Assembly: GCF_031877795.1 (NCBI RefSeq)
Contig: NC_133933.1
Span: forward strand, 4,834,632 to 4,898,631
Reading direction: 5' to 3'
DNA from: Strix aluco
Lineage: Eukaryota > Chordata > Aves > Strigiformes > Strigidae
DNA length: 64,000 bases
The notes beneath the pieces are model-generated. The model had not been told where the DNA came from and made no database searches. It saw nothing but the letters and a program-made list of their open reading frames with translations. The first letter of the stretch is position 1; every line of letters begins with the position of its first letter. The position numbers and the translations under genes are program-made. Below are positions 21,604 through 35,528 of the stretch, one piece after another.

Positions 21604-24600
21604 AGGGAGGCAAGAATGCTTTAGGAAATGGGTTATAACACTCTAACCGCATTTTGTTGTGCAAAACAAAAATTTTGCTTTTTCCAGGGGAAAGAGCCTG
21701 CTCTGGTGGCTGTGAAAGGCCCCAGTAGACCCCAATCCCTGGAGGAAGGCAAGGTAGGCCAAGGAATGAGGGGGAGAAGGTCCCACCAAGGCAGAGGGCT
21801 GGACTCACCCCGGGCAGAAAACACAAGGATGAACAAGGGGGAGCAGAGACTCAGACAGCGACCTGAGATGAAGGAATGTATCTGATTTTTAACCTCTTCT
21901 GGATTAAAAAACCTGAGGTCCTTCTTGGCTTCTTGCCTGCTGTGGGATTCATAAGAAACAGTCAGGTCAGAGCTTTGGCTGGCAGGTTGGGACTGTCTCT
22001 CTGAACCACGCTGCCATCATTTCTGCAGGATTCAGGACTGAGAAGAACCTGCAGAGCTCACCTGGGACAGCATGAGCAAGTGTCCTACCGAGGGGATGGC
22101 TGTAAGCGCTCCTGCTGGGGAATCTCCCCAGTTCTTTCTAGGTGCGAGATGAAGGGTGCCGGTGGGCAGGCTGGCTTACGCCCTAGCTGAATTAGCTTTG
22201 TTATCCAGGGGTCTCTGTCCTCGCAGCCATAGTTTTACACCTCTTGGGAGGGACAGAAAATTGGGCCTCAGCCATCAGGGCTGCAGCCTCACTGCCCACA
22301 GGGCTATGGGGTTACAAGAGAAGAGGCCAACCCTCTCCTCCACTGTGAACCTAAGGCATGTATGAGCAGCGAAGCTCTCTCACTGCTTCCCCCTACTGCC
22401 TCCTCCCTTCTCCAGCTTCCCCATCCCTCTCCTCCTTGCTTTTCTCTCGTGGTTTCTCTGAGGCTCCCTTTGAGGTCTCCCCAGGGCAGCCTCTCTGCTT
22501 GCTCACACTGAGCTGAGATCTCCGAGAGCATCCACATCCCACCATGACTAATAAAGAGACCCTTCACGTTGCTGCCCAGCACCGAAAGTTTTCTTTGTGC
22601 TCCCAGGCTCTGCAGAGGAAGGACATTTTGGAAGTCAGAGCATGCACCACGAAGCCTCCCCTACTGCAGACACTCTTCAGGGAGAGGGTAGGGAACCCTA
22701 GCCAATACCTGCTCCTAGCTGCAGCTATTCAGGACCCAATGGCACAGGTTATCTCACACTGAATTCCTCCTCAGAAGCATCCAGCAGTCCAGAAGCGCCT
22801 GCGGCCAGATCCTGTGGGACTGCGTGGCCCAGGATGCATCCACCCATTCATTAACAGCCTGCAGGCTCCAGGATTGGATGCCCTGCACACCAACAGAGGG
22901 TTTCAGACCAAGCGCTCAGCTGCCTGCGTGAGCATTTAGGCTAATTTACACCAGTAAAATTATTCTGGTAAAATCTGCCTGCATGGACAGGGTCTAAAAG
23001 CTCACAAAGCTGAGTATCAGCATACTCCTGCTCTGGAAACGAACAACGGAGACTTTATTAACCAGTAATACTCCGTGGGAGCTAGTGATTTCCATGGGCC
23101 TGTGCCATTCTAATAAAATGAGGATCTGGCCCAGTGGTATCTGTCTTTTTTGCTTTTGAATACTTTGATCACTGTGATAGTTAAGGGCTTTTGCAGGGGT
23201 TTTTTGTTTTTTTTTTTTTGACGGTGTACTCTACTGTAGGATCTGTGAGGTTTAACATTTAGGATCTCCTGCATAGTATTCACATCCCAGATGGGGATGT
23301 TAAAATGTATTTCCCAAGCGCTGACCCAGTTGCATGACAGATCAAAGCACTGTCTCAGCCCAGGGGGAGGGGGGAGAAAAAGAAAAAGAAAAAAAAGAAA
23401 CCTCACAGTTTTCTCAGATTTCTTTGTTAACAATTTCAAGTGAGTTCTGGTATTTATTCTGCAAGATTTGCTGTAATATTTTTGGCATGGGTTGGGTGAA
23501 CATGAACACCCGCCACCAGCTGACTGATAATAAAACAATTTAAACCAAATCAAAAGATGACATTGGTAGATGCCCACATGCAACATGCAGTTTAGTCAGC
23601 AGGATCTGGATAAGGAGAGGAGAAGAGAGTTTGTGCTGTAGGGACACGACATGGCAGAACCATTAGACAACTTTCTCCATTTAAAAATTTCTCTTACGTG
23701 CTTATGCATATGGAGTTTTTGGTTTCTAAAGAAAGGAACTTCTGTGTAAGTTTTTATGAATTTTTTTTAAATAGCTTGTCCCCACAGGAAATTTTTACCA
23801 TTATATCTTTGCTAGTGTAAATAAAAAGACACTTGTTTGATACAAACACAACTTTTGAAATGCATCCTAAATGCCTTTCAAAGTAACACAGTGGAGACAG
23901 AACCACCTAGCCACAGTTCCTTCTAGAATTAAAAGACTGGTGACAACTAAAATAGTCATTTTTTATTCTAGTACAGGCCCAGAGACCCAAATTTTCAGGT
24001 AAGCTAACACCTTTATTTTGTGGTGGCAGTACCAATGAATAAGGTGCTATTAGGTCTAAAAGATTGTGACACAAAGATAAAGAGAAATGCAAGTCAGCCC
24101 CCTTCCAAATTCATAATATGTTTTGCGATAGCTTAACTTGGTTCATAAAAAGTCTTGGGTTCTCCTGGCTTTTAGATTTTGGTGCCTTTAGATCAAATGT
24201 TTAAGAGGTCAAAGAGATGGGGTGGGGGGAGGGGGGAAGAGGAGAGAAGGGGTCATAGTTGCTCACCTCCATTAGCTGAGCTTCTACTATCAAATACTGC
24301 AGGAGCTCTTGGCATTGTGTCCAAGTGCTCTGGGATCGAGCTGATTAAGAAATCGCTGCGCTGTGTTGCTCTTTGGGCACATTGCCTGGAAATGCTGGCA
24401 ATGGCTCCATGATTTTCAGGATTGACTGCAGGGAGGGTGGGGCAGGGCAAGGAGGAAAAATTGTGGAGATGGGCAAGACCTGACAGACAGCAACCTGACC
24501 TGACTCAGGAAGAGTTCAGACAACCAGAGTGGTGGTCTCATTAATTGCTGTAGCCTCCACTGCTGCCGTACCTTGTGCTTCCCCTAATGACACACATGAG

Positions 24601-25127
24601 CACAGCAGACATGGGGCTAAGTAAAATCAGCATTTACTGCGCCATGCCCAAAGATTGGCTGCCTCTGGCTTTGAAAAGAAGAGCAAGCCCCAAAAAGCTG
24701 TCAAGTGACCCTGCCCCTCCAGCCTGCAGAGCGCAGCTCCCCAGATTAAACTGCCAGGACAAGACAAGATGGAGAAACCACTGCCTCACATTTAGTCTCA
24801 GCCTTCCTTATGGTTTAGAGATTATTCAATCTGTGCTTTTTTCTTTAGCTGCACCCAAAACACTTCCAGTGTCTTCAGAGACCCTGCCTTCTCCTTTTGA
24901 TGTCTTTAATATCCCTCAGGTCTTTCTGCACTACAGGCTGAGCTCTGCCAACTTTCCTAACATCTGTGGGTCTGTAGATCACCACTGAAGTGCACAAAGC
25001 AGCCACGATGGCAGAACACTTGGGGGACCTGCCACCCTTCCTTCCTACCCTTACTACAAGGACCAAAGTTGGTTTCCCATTACCCTGTCATGCTTCTCCA
25101 CTCTTTCTCTCCCACTCTTTGCAGTAT
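21604..25127. other. Presumed intron or intergenic DNA, no exon seen
   Basis: I searched for an SDR second exon (LWxxxNNAG) and saw none. The stretch holds two polypurine tracts (23362-23400 and about 24204-24250) and a T-rich run near 23206. Other open frames have no recognisable domains. Confidence 0.5.
23362..23400 (+). repeat. Polypurine tract
   Basis: An unbroken purine run of about 39 bases, G-rich first and then AAAAAG-like units. A second, G-rich purine tract with a single interruption lies near 24204-24250. Such mirror-like purine runs can adopt triplex or quadruplex structures in vitro; no role is implied here. Confidence 0.75.
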
Positions 25128-25655
25128 TTGCCGCACCTTGATTACTGGGTTCAGTTTTGGGCCCCTCACTCCAAAAAGGCCATTGAATGACTCAAGCGTG
25201 TCCAGAGAAGGGCAATGAAGCTGGTGCAGGGTCTGGAGCACAGGTCTGATGGGGAGCGGCTGAGGGAACTGGGGGGGTTTAGTCTGGAGAAGAGGAGGCT
25301 GAGGGGAGACCTCATCGCCCTCTACAACTCCCTGAAAGGAGGGTGCAGAGAGGGGGGATGAGTCTCTTGAACCAAGGAACAAGCAATAGGACAAGAGGGA
25401 ATGGCCTCAAGCTGCTCCAGGGAAGGTTTAGACTGGATATTAGGAAGTATTTCTTTCCAGAAGGGGTTGTTGGGCGTTGGAATGGGCTGCCCAGGGCAGG
25501 GGGGGAGTCCCCATCCCTGGAGGGGTTTAAGAGTCGGGTTGACCCAGCGCTGAGGGATCTGGTGGAGTTGGGAACGGTCAGTGTGAGGTTAATGGTTGGA
25601 CTGGATGATCTTCAAGGTCTCTTCCAACCTAGATGATTCAGTGATTCTGTGATAT
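25128..25655 (+). mobile_element. CR1 LINE, 5'-truncated, plus strand
   Basis: The sequence begins within a LPHLDYWVQFWAP block and runs through [36 protein letters not shown] and [16 protein letters not shown] to the 3' unit ending GATTCTGTGAT. The frame is broken by an in-frame TGA at 25188-25190 and by a shift near 25360. It belongs to a different CR1 subfamily from the 11 kb copy: its tail reads [20 protein letters not shown]. Confidence 0.95.
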
Positions 25656-27465
25656 TTCATACTGTGCTACCAACCATCACTCATTCCAGTTGTTTCTGCC
25701 TACCTTCTCTTTCCTTGTTTTATTTCCGTTCCTCTGTAATGCCTCAGGTTTCTGCAGGGGAGATGATGCTCAACGTGAGCAATGCCTGTGGCTGCAGAGC
25801 ACAGCCCCCCTCTGTTCATTCAGATCTCTGCTATGACAAAGTTGCTTGCAAGAGTTCTGCTGATTTTCATAGGGTCAAGATTTCATTTCTTGTACCTGAA
25901 ATGTACCAGCAGTGGCAAGTACAGCTAATCCTGGGCAAGGAAGGGTGTCCACAGCTGAAGCTGCTTGCTCAAGGCTGTGTCCCGAGATGCTGGCAGAACT
26001 ATACAGGGTGCTGAAGTATCAAGGCTTCCAGCAGCCCCATGGCTTCTTGGACAGTCTCCACCTCTTCTAAAGGTCAAGCTAGTTTTGCAGTTCTGTTCTG
26101 CAGTAGGTAGCAGGGGTAGATGCTCTCCTGATACTTTCACTTGCCTGTCCTTCAGCATCCACCTACTTTGGTTAGTCTTACAGTTTAGTCCATGGAGGCA
26201 CTCTCGTGACAGATCCGGAAAGCAAGACCCTATGGCGGGCCTGAACAGGAGACAGAGAGACATTTGAACCATTCCCTCATGCTGTGGACACACTGTGGAA
26301 ATTCTTTTGCTTCTTAAGGATGTCAGTGTGGTTGATCAAATTATTTTATTAGCAGGCAACCCTTCCTCACTTTTCCATGCTGCACTTCCCTGAAGATAAA
26401 AGGCTAGGCCATACAGTCATTCCTAAATTCAACACAGAGGGAAAGTTCAGTTTTCTTTTGCAACAGTACAGCTTAGTGCATGGCACAAGCAAGGAAAAGT
26501 CACAACAACTTGCCATGACCACTCACTTCAGAGATGGATTGAGCAGATATGATCATCACTGACTGAAGTAAGCTACCAGGGAGTAGGAATTATGAATGAA
26601 TAAAGCAAACGAAATCATACTCATGCAATTTTAAAGAATACTGCATTATTTAACTTCACTCAGCTACAACAACTGCAGGCCACCTTGGATAAATCAGGCC
26701 ATTTTCCAGGCTGCAAATGGCCATGCTTGGAGTTATGAGTCAAATGATTAATTTCTGTAGCTATGCTTTTGTGCCTTTAATATGGGCTACCCAGGAGTCT
26801 TTGAAAACAGGTTTGCAACTATATTGCCTTCCTATCTCTTAGGGATTTATCAAAGCTAGAGAAGCACTCTGACACAGCAGCCATCAGGGCTATGAAACCA
26901 CCCAGACAAAGAAAACTGATCTTGTTCTGAAACTATAGGTTGAGAGGAGTTATTTATTTTAGGATGAAGGGAAGCTTCCCATTCAAAACTTCTTTTTAAA
27001 ATAAGAATCTATGCATCATCTACCGTCAATGTGCTTTTTTCTTTTTCCAGAAGAAGCTATGCATCAACACCTCTGGACATTTTATGGGAGGCCAGTTTTC
27101 ACTTCCCTGAAGCGCTTTTGTAATTCTCTTGTTTCAACAGACAACTTCTCTGCCAGGAGCCAAGCCCCCTGGACATACGCATAGCAACACATGACTAAAG
27201 AGTTACACAACCCAGAAAAGCTGCAGCGACACTTCTCCTCCTCTGTCCCCATCCCTCACTTGTCACCAGTGGGCAGAGCCCGGTCGGGTTCAAAGTCTCC
27301 ATTCCCCACATCACATTGCTGCTGCCAACACTCTTGCCTGCTGCTGCCGGACCGAGGGGGAAGGCTGCATGCTGGAAGGGGCTGGCACTTCAGATCCTGT
27401 GCAGAGTCCTCAGGACTCCATGGGATTGTGGTTTTTAATCCTGGCAGGGATCAGTCCTGTCAGCA
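25656..27465. other. Presumed intron or intergenic DNA, no exon seen
   Basis: Ordinary sequence between two CR1 copies, with no recognisable exon, RNA gene or other repeat. Confidence 0.55.
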
Positions 27466-27876
27466 CATGTCTTATGAGGAGCAGCTGAGGGAACTGGGGG
27501 TGTTTAGTCTGGAGAAGAGGAGGCTGAGGGGAGACCTCATCGCCCTCTACAACTACCTGAAAGGAGGGTGCAGAGAGGGGGGATGAGTCTTGAACCAAGG
27601 AACAAGCGATAGGACAAGAGGGAATGGCCTCAAGCTGCGCCAGGGAAGGTTTAGACTGGCTCTTAGGAAGCATTTCTTTCCAGAAGGGGTTGTTGGGCGT
27701 TGGAATGGGCTGCCCAGGAAGGTGGTGGAGTCCCCATCCCTGGAGGGGTTTAAGAGTCGGGTTGACCCAGCGCTGAGGGATCTGGTGGAGTTGGGAACAG
27801 TCAGTGTGAGGTTAATGGTTGGGCTGGATGATCTTCAAGGTCTTTTTCCAGCCGAGATGGTTCTGTGATTCTGTCA
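27466..27876 (+). mobile_element. CR1 LINE, 5'-truncated, plus strand
   Basis: The sequence begins at a [20 protein letters not shown] stretch and runs to the 3' unit GGTTCTGTGATTCTGTC. It is of the same subfamily as the copy at 25128 and very similar to it. The two lie about 1.8 kb apart in the same orientation. Confidence 0.95.
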
Positions 27877-30800
27877 GACAGCCTGACCTGTATTTTATAG
27901 GCCAGAGAACTTCATCAAGATTTCAAAAGAACAAACCAGGCAGCCAGCCGTGCGGAAATACGTGGGCAGGGAAAGTGGGAGCTGAGCTGTGAACAGCGAG
28001 TTCGGTTTGTTGTAAAATGCAGCAGGCACCCGTGAGCCCGGCCGTGCACATCAGCACTTTGTTTATCTGTTTGTTGCTGGCTGGAGGATTTCTGTTTGTA
28101 AACCAAGATCTTTAAGCAATAATTAAAAATGTACGTTGGTCTGCTGTATATTAAAATGTGGGTTATTTTATTTGCATGCATTCAGAACATGTTGTCATGG
28201 TCCCCACTAATACCAGCCATGCGTATAATATTAGGAAAAGAGAAGGAGGTGAAAGAGCCATATGCTGCCATGATCTTTCTTCCAAATCTTATGTTTGCAG
28301 ACAACATCAACAGAAATGGATCATTCCTCAAAAAGAAACCAAACAAAGCCCAGGTAGTTGGATAGTTATGTTATACTGGCTCCTAAATTCTGCCAGAAGC
28401 CTTCTTTAGCATCCTAAAGATACACACTCCTCAAACTGCCCTTGCTTAGCTCATATGAATTTTACTCACATAGTGTAAGTTTATCTTACAACAAATCCCA
28501 GACAAGAGTTTCATTTCCAAGCTTCATCAATCATTAAACCACACAAGACTGAAAAGTATTTTTAGAGATCACCAGAAAGATATTTATATTTATGACATGC
28601 CATTCTTCAAACAAACGATCAACTCATTTTCATGCAATTGCACTGGTAGGATTAGAGATGCAAGGTAAAATAAAAACAAAAGTATCTGGGAAACTATTTG
28701 TCACTCATGCATGATGATAAACTAATCTCTGATTCTCTAAGTCATTGGAAATATTCACAGGCGTAACATAACCTTTACACTAATTTAAAAATGTCCCAAA
28801 CAAGAACTTAACTTTGTACCAATTTAGAAACACTGTCTTTCATTAACCAGAGTTGGACAGCTTCCGACCAGACAAATATTTTTGAAAAATACTAGGATTA
28901 GAGCTCCAAGAGTTTATCCCTTCAAAATAATGCAGTTTGTCAGAAAGAGTGTTTGGAGCGTGCATATACCTGTATTTTCTTCCTCCATCCCTCACCTAAA
29001 GCCTTCAGGAAAATTTTCCAGAGGTCAGCTTTGACAGGGAAAGGGAACCAAGTGAAAGAAAAGGATTCTGCAACTCTGGCTTCCCATATTACAGTGTTTG
29101 GAGACAGAAACCTTCTGAGCAGTTCTAAGGCATATGCTTAGAGACTTATTTTAAATTATGTAGTAAGACTGAACATGCACAAAAACTGAATACTTCTGTA
29201 TATGATAATTGCTTCCTTGATACATACAAATAAATTACCTATTTTATTACAGAACCTCTGAGTAGATTTAAAATAATCTACTCTCTTGAAATTTCCCATC
29301 CCACTGACAGTTTCCCCAACACGTATTATGCTGCAAACTCTCAGGTAACACAGAACAATTGCTGTGGCCTTTTCAGTAGGAAAAGGTGGGCAGGAACAAA
29401 CTCTTCTACAAAGTTCTCCTTGCTGCAGGACAGAGGACTTGGCCAGGCCCGTGGTCAGCTCAGCCCCAGGAGCTTCACTTTGGCACTAAATTGTTCCTGT
29501 GCTTCCCTGGGGAGGCTCTGGGGGGAAATAACCAGCTGGTACAGCCTGTGGTATCAAAGGTCTTAAAAAAAAAAAAAAAAAAAAAAAATCCCAGCACAGA
29601 GACAAATTTCACCCCATAGTAAATCTACTTAGTAATATTGTCTTCCAAAAAATTGCACCAGTTTAGACCAGGCAACAGTCTGCCACCAGAGGTTTAAAAA
29701 TCAACCTGTTTTTCATGTGTATTGAATGATAAATGCGTGTGATGAAAACCTCTTAGACCTGATGCTTTGTTATAGTTATAGTTAGTCAAATGATTTGTTA
29801 TGAAGATATTGTCCAAAAAACAGAGGCTACCTTCTCTTCTTGGGTGGTTGTCCCTAGTTTCTGGGACTATATTTATTATTCTTAAATATTCACTGCTCTG
29901 GTTTGGTCAAATAGTTTGAAACCTGTCTGGTATGAAATTATCCTGCCAAACAGGTGTGCCAGGTAGCATTCATTTCTAACCCCAGGCTAGATGGAGTTAA
30001 CTTTTTAAAACAACAGACTGATAAATAACAAATACTTATTTTCAATAATGAATAGTAATTGTATTTCCTCTTACAAAATGTTTGTCATCAGGGAACCATT
30101 CCCAGTAGTTAAAACAGACATTGATGCCTGCATGTCTAACTGGCACTACACCTAACTGCTTTCCCCATTTCCCCATAGGCTTTTCCCTATAGGTCTCAGC
30201 ACTGTTATTTAAGTTCCATTCTGCCTTGTCCAAAGGTGGAAACACAGCATCCACCGCACAAGCCCATTTAAGCCTTAGAGCTGTGCCAAAATACAATAGC
30301 CCAGAAAGTTTTGATTCTTCTGGCCCATGCAAATCTGTTTTGTATTTGAACTGCTGTTTTACTGTAAAAGCCCAAGTGCCTGTCCTCCATTAGAGCCTTT
30401 CCCCACTCGCATTTTAAGTGGTCATCATTAAATTAATTGAGATGTCATCAATATAAAGCTAAAACTCCTTTCAGGTTACTTGCCTTCCACTCCTTCCCTC
30501 TGGCCACCTTTGCAGTTTCATATTTACATGTATTAAAAATGCATTTTCTCTCTTTTCTTTCTACCCGAGACTTGCACAGAATCAGGAAAGCTTTTAGTCC
30601 TCATCAGAGATTCGAATTTCCGTCGTGCTTTCAATTTATGGAACTCAATTTTCCAATGATTAAACAGACTGATGGAAAATTCCCAAGCAGTTCCAATAAC
30701 CACACATACAGCGTTCACTAATTTATCAGGTAGCAAACTGTAAAGGGAGGGACTGTGCCCTTCTTAGCCATCCATTCAAGAACAGCAGACTTCAGTGTTA

Positions 30801-33800
30801 TTTATAAGGTCTAGAAAATAAAGATACAGGCAGAAACATGAGAATAGGTTACAGCCTTTAAAAAAAAAGTCTGGAAGACAACAGAAGCGAAGTCCCCAAA
30901 TGTTTGGATGCCAGAAAGAGAACTGGCAAGAGGAATGCTACTGCCATCCATTTGCTCTCTGCATCTCTCCTTAGACGTCTCTAGCAGATATTTTTTATTC
31001 ATGCCAGCAGCACCAGGGCACAGGTCATGCCTGTCTGTGTCAATCCTGTGGATTCACGCTGTCTGATGCAAACCAGGGCAATGCATTGACTCTGCAACTA
31101 AAACATGGGAGCAGGTAAAAGACGACTTTACGTCTCATCGCCGTTTTCCTGAGAAGCAGAGAGGATGGGGGACAAGGCAAGTCTTTCTGCCCACTCCCAG
31201 AGGGACGTGCCACAGACCATGGTTAGCCTGAGTGTAGTTACAATGCATGTATTGGCACTGCACTTTATTAATCAGATATGACAAATGAGAAATACGATAA
31301 ATATCTGATATATGAGAATGACATAAGGAGTTAAACCGTGTGACAGACAGTTGGGTCCAGGATTGCTGTGAATCAGAGGTTCAGTCCAAGTCACTTTTCT
31401 CTGGGCCACCATTACAGGTATGCACAGACAGATAACAGGAGCTGAGCATCACCCATGGTGCCTTTTGTTACAGCTTTCAGATCTCTTTGCAGCTTTCAGC
31501 AAACGTGGCACAGAGAAGGACAATTCTTGGCCAGAAAAATTCACACAGAGCTTTCCTTGGACTCTCACTATGACACAAAGGAGATACTTTCCTTAATACC
31601 TTATTCTGTTTCTTTCCCTAAAGCAAAGCAGGTCTCTTCTTTCCTTGAGTCACTGTCTCCTCAACCAGCAGCCACCCTTTCCCCTCTCCCTCACATGCAC
31701 TGTCTGGAGGCAACTTGGAGCAGCCACCAGGTTTAAAGGAAATATGGTCCCTTAAATAGACACCTCATTTTAATGGGTCAGACCCCTCTGGCACCCTGTT
31801 TTGGAGCTAGGTAGGCAATCATATAAAAATCCCCTCTCAAGGATTATTCACTGCACCACAGACAAACAGGCCCCAGTTCCAGTTCATTTGCCCTACAGAG
31901 CAGAAAACTTTTAAACCAGAATTTGTCCCTGCATGGCATTTGGATGCAATGGCTTACCATTACGAAAGGAGTAAGTGCCTTAAAGAGAACAAGTCCCAGC
32001 CAGTGATGGTTTCTAATAAATGCCATTTGATTTTTCCTCAAGAGTATTTCTTGGAAAATACTTTGCTTGCTTTGCTTCTAAGAAAAGTAATTTGCTAATG
32101 TTTGCCTGATCATAAAATTGATTTGACCTTCTGCAGATAGTCTGACATCATGGCATGTTGCTGAGCCTTTTGAAGTGCATTAGGTTGTTCGTAGAGCAGG
32201 GCTTTCTCCTGTTTATTCTATATGGCTTCTGACAGAAACATTTCCACAGGTTTTGTAAAAATAACCTCAAGCAACTGATTAAAAAAAAAAAAAAAGATTT
32301 AAAATTCTAATGGTCTATGTAATACATTTCAACGGGCACAGGGAGGAACAAGCCTTTCGACCAGCTCTTCTTCTAATGCTCTAAGTCTTGCAAACTATGG
32401 CCTCCCTCCTCCCCAGTGTGGATGGCTGCTATAGAGCTCATTACATTCAGGTTTTTAATTAGAATTAGTTGCAGGTGGCAATACTTCATCTGTACCTGTT
32501 ATGCCTTTGGAGAAACATCATGCTGTAATTCAAGAATGAGCTGTACCAGTTAACTCGTACCCTGTTAATTTGGCAGGCATGTACGGGCTGATGAAGAAGC
32601 CATCAATCCTGATATGGGAAGAAGAGGAACCACACACACAGAGGTTACCTGAGAGAAAAACCTCTTATAAATGGAAGAACGTTTTCAAGGCTCCAGGTAG
32701 GAACTACTTGTAGCAGTCAAGAACTATTGAATATATAGCATTTCTCTGACAACATCTAGATGAGGGGGGAAATGTCTTTAAAATGTTTAGCAAGTAAGGT
32801 TTTTTTTCCTTAACATGGTTTTTAAAAGTTCAAAAACAAGTCCTTGTTCATGGCCACTCCTCACCAGGGTTGGTCATCAACAGCTTAAAATAGTTCAAAG
32901 GTGTTAGCTAATATTCTGGAAAACTCTTGCTCTCCCAGGCTGGACTTGTAATTAAGACTACCTGGGTAGTACAGAGCCAACATGTGCAGAATCAGCTCTG
33001 CAAAGCCCCCACCGTCCCAGGGACCACCTGAGCTCCCTCCTCCTGGCATGGCTCTCATCAACAAAATACGATTCAGTAGCTGGCAGCACTGAGCCTTTGT
33101 CAGATGGCAGAAATTCTCTTCCTGGTTAGCTCTTCACACAGAAGCTACTGCTGCCTTAGCATTCACTGAAAGAGGTTTGTTGTCAGGCCTAGCTGCTGAT
33201 AGGAAGGAAGACTTGCTGATCAAGAATAACCTGATAATTAAAGCGTGACTTTACTTATTTACATGTCATGTTCATTTATAGTCACTTATTTACATTATAA
33301 ATTTGTTTGCCTTGCAAACAATATGATTTAGTTGCATGCTAAGTCTTCTCTGCAAGACTTGTCACCATTTGAAGGTGCTCCTCAGGCTTGTAAGAGCCTC
33401 GACAGAGACAGCAGGCTCTGGCCTCGGGGAGGTAACGACTGGCTGAAGAGTCCCAATACACTTTCTTTTCTTAGTAGAGAGAAGAATGACAAAAAAAAAA
33501 AAGCACTGTAAGAGCAGGCAGCTAAGCTCCCCTTCATGAAATAGCAGAAAAAGGAGGTATTTCTGCTTCTTTCCTGGGTAATATGTATTAGATGTGGAGC
33601 GTATCACAAAAGTAGATGGGTAAATAACCAATAAACTTGCCACCTAACTCCCTGAATCACCAGTTTTACTATTACTCTCCAGAAGCCCCTGCTCCAGATC
33701 CCAGCCAGCCAGCACTGGGGGGATCCAGTGCTCATGGCCACCCTGCTAACCACCCGCTGGCTGCTGGTTACCATTATTTAGTTCACGTTTGAGGGGTGCA

Positions 33801-34547
33801 GTCCTCACTGGCACAGTGTGGGGGGAGCTCAGCTTGTGAGCAGGTCCCTTCCCCACCCAAGCCCTCCTCCTGCTGTCCCCACAGCCCCTCAGCAAAGGGC
33901 ACTGGGGCTGGAGTGGGACAGGGGAGCAGTGTCTCTGGGTTGTTTGCTCTGAGAGGCCAAAGCCCATAAAAGCTCTGCTGAAGATTGGTTTTGGGTTTTT
34001 TTTGGACAGATTAATGTTCTCTTTTGCTATTGAATTAGAGGTTGAAACAGAGGAACTTTTCTGTTTGCAGCCCTCTGCGTTGCAGTCCTCTTTTGCCCAC
34101 TGAACTGTGTCCTGACTTCCCTGAAGAAGAGAAGCCTGCAGCTCCTTGTGCCTCTGCTGAAGTCCAAAAACTGAGAGGGGGGACAGCATGCTCACAGCTG
34201 AGTTACATGCACGTGACAGAGCTAACCAGCATCTCCTGCAACATCAGCTCTTAGCTCTGCTGAGACAAGGAAAGGTGACCCAGAGGGCAGGAAGATGCCT
34301 GGAGAGGCCTGGGAAAGCAGCCTGGGAGCAGCCTCCCGCCCCCTCCAGCACTCTGACACCTGAAGGACAGTGCTTTTTTCACACCAGTGTGGCCCTGAGG
34401 AGTCCAGCCCAGGGCACAGCCACATGTAACCAGCTGCCTGAGGGGTGAAAACAAACCAAATTTGGCTTGTGTTCCCTTAACTGGTAAATGCTGTCCTGTT
34501 CTATTCTAAACAGCTGTAATACCACAGCTGTCAGCACTGGTGGATCA
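27877..34547. other. Presumed intron or intergenic DNA, no exon seen
   Basis: About 6.7 kb of mostly AT-rich DNA with no transposon or exon that I recognise. It contains poly-A runs at 29565-29588 (A24), 32281-32295 (A15) and 33491-33502 (A12). A minus-strand frame near 30042-30332 is open for 96 codons but starts at a non-ATG codon and has no family motif. Confidence 0.5.
29565..29588 (+). repeat. Poly-A run (A24)
   Basis: Uninterrupted homopolymer. The preceding 200 bases do not resemble a known SINE or processed transcript to me, so I list it as a simple repeat. Confidence 0.85.
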
Positions 34548-34648
34548 CTGAATCACAGAATCATCTAGGTTGGAAAAGACCTTGAAGATCACCTAGTCCA
34601 ACCATTAACCTAACATTGACCATTCTCAACTCCACCAGATCCCTGATG
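34548..34648 (-). mobile_element. CR1 LINE 3' fragment, minus strand
   Basis: Only the last ~100 bases of a CR1 are present: 'gaatcacagaatcatctagg', 'ttggaaaagaccttgaag', 'ccaaccattaacctaacat' and 'ccaccagatccctga'. Its tail belongs to the same subfamily as the copies at 25, 27, 35 and 44 kb. Confidence 0.93.
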
Positions 34649-35528
34649 TTCACATATATAGCGATCTCACATCATATCAAGTGATGTGACCCAAATGTGC
34701 ATTAAATAACTAACATAAATACTGACACAAAACCTTCTGTGGTGTCTGTCATTGGCTTCCAGAGGTGGGTGTTTACCCAGAGCTCAGTTGTGCCCTGCAA
34801 GCCACCAAAACCACTGGGAGAACAAAGGGACAGGCTCTCCCAGCAAGAGGGCACGCGTGGTGCTTTAGAGCCTGCTGCTATACGAGCAAATCTTCCTCTG
34901 AGCTCTGCAGCCAGAGCTGCAGCCGATTTAGATGAGTAGCAAACACAAAACCAGTCAGCTCAGTCTCCAACACTGAGGCAGAGCGTTCGCTGCTCTCCAG
35001 CATCTTGATGGAATTTAAGAAGCACCGTAGTTGCTTTTAAAGGGCAAAACCAAAAATATCCTGTAGCTTGTTCATTGCTGGATCATCTCTCCCCCATTCC
35101 TGTATTCTCACTGTTGCAGTCTGTGATTGCTCTTGAATTAAGTTTACTCCAGCACGTGGCTAGCAGAAAAACTGAAAAGGCATATTCCCCAACGTCCCTG
35201 CTTGAGACAAAGTACTCAGAGCCTGCTGTGATTCACTGATCCAGACTTTAGGACCGGGGAGGGGGCGAAAGGAGTAGGACAGCAAATGAGATGGATCTCC
35301 AGGGGTCCACACTGGTTGGTCTAATGTTTTCTTGCTAAAGGGGAGAGGGTCCCTGGCTCTCCATCGAACACTACCTTCAGGTGTCTAGTTCTCAGGAGCA
35401 TCTTTGTTTTGACCTTTCTGATGTTCGGATCAGGGCCATAAAGCATGCTGCAGATGCTGTCTTGAACATATAGGTGGATATAGTCTGTTCCCCCTACTGC
35501 AATGTGTTCACCAGTGAATGCTGTAGCA
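34649..35528. other. Spacer between CR1 copies, no gene seen
   Basis: Unremarkable sequence with no recognisable exon or repeat. Confidence 0.6.

Noticed and set aside
24179..24412. ALWAHCLEML reading as a possible SDR exon 2
   Set aside because: Lacks NNAG and any further family residues; a chance match.
30042..30332. 96-codon minus-strand frame
   Set aside because: Starts at a non-ATG codon, has no recognised motif, and lies in AT-rich non-coding DNA.
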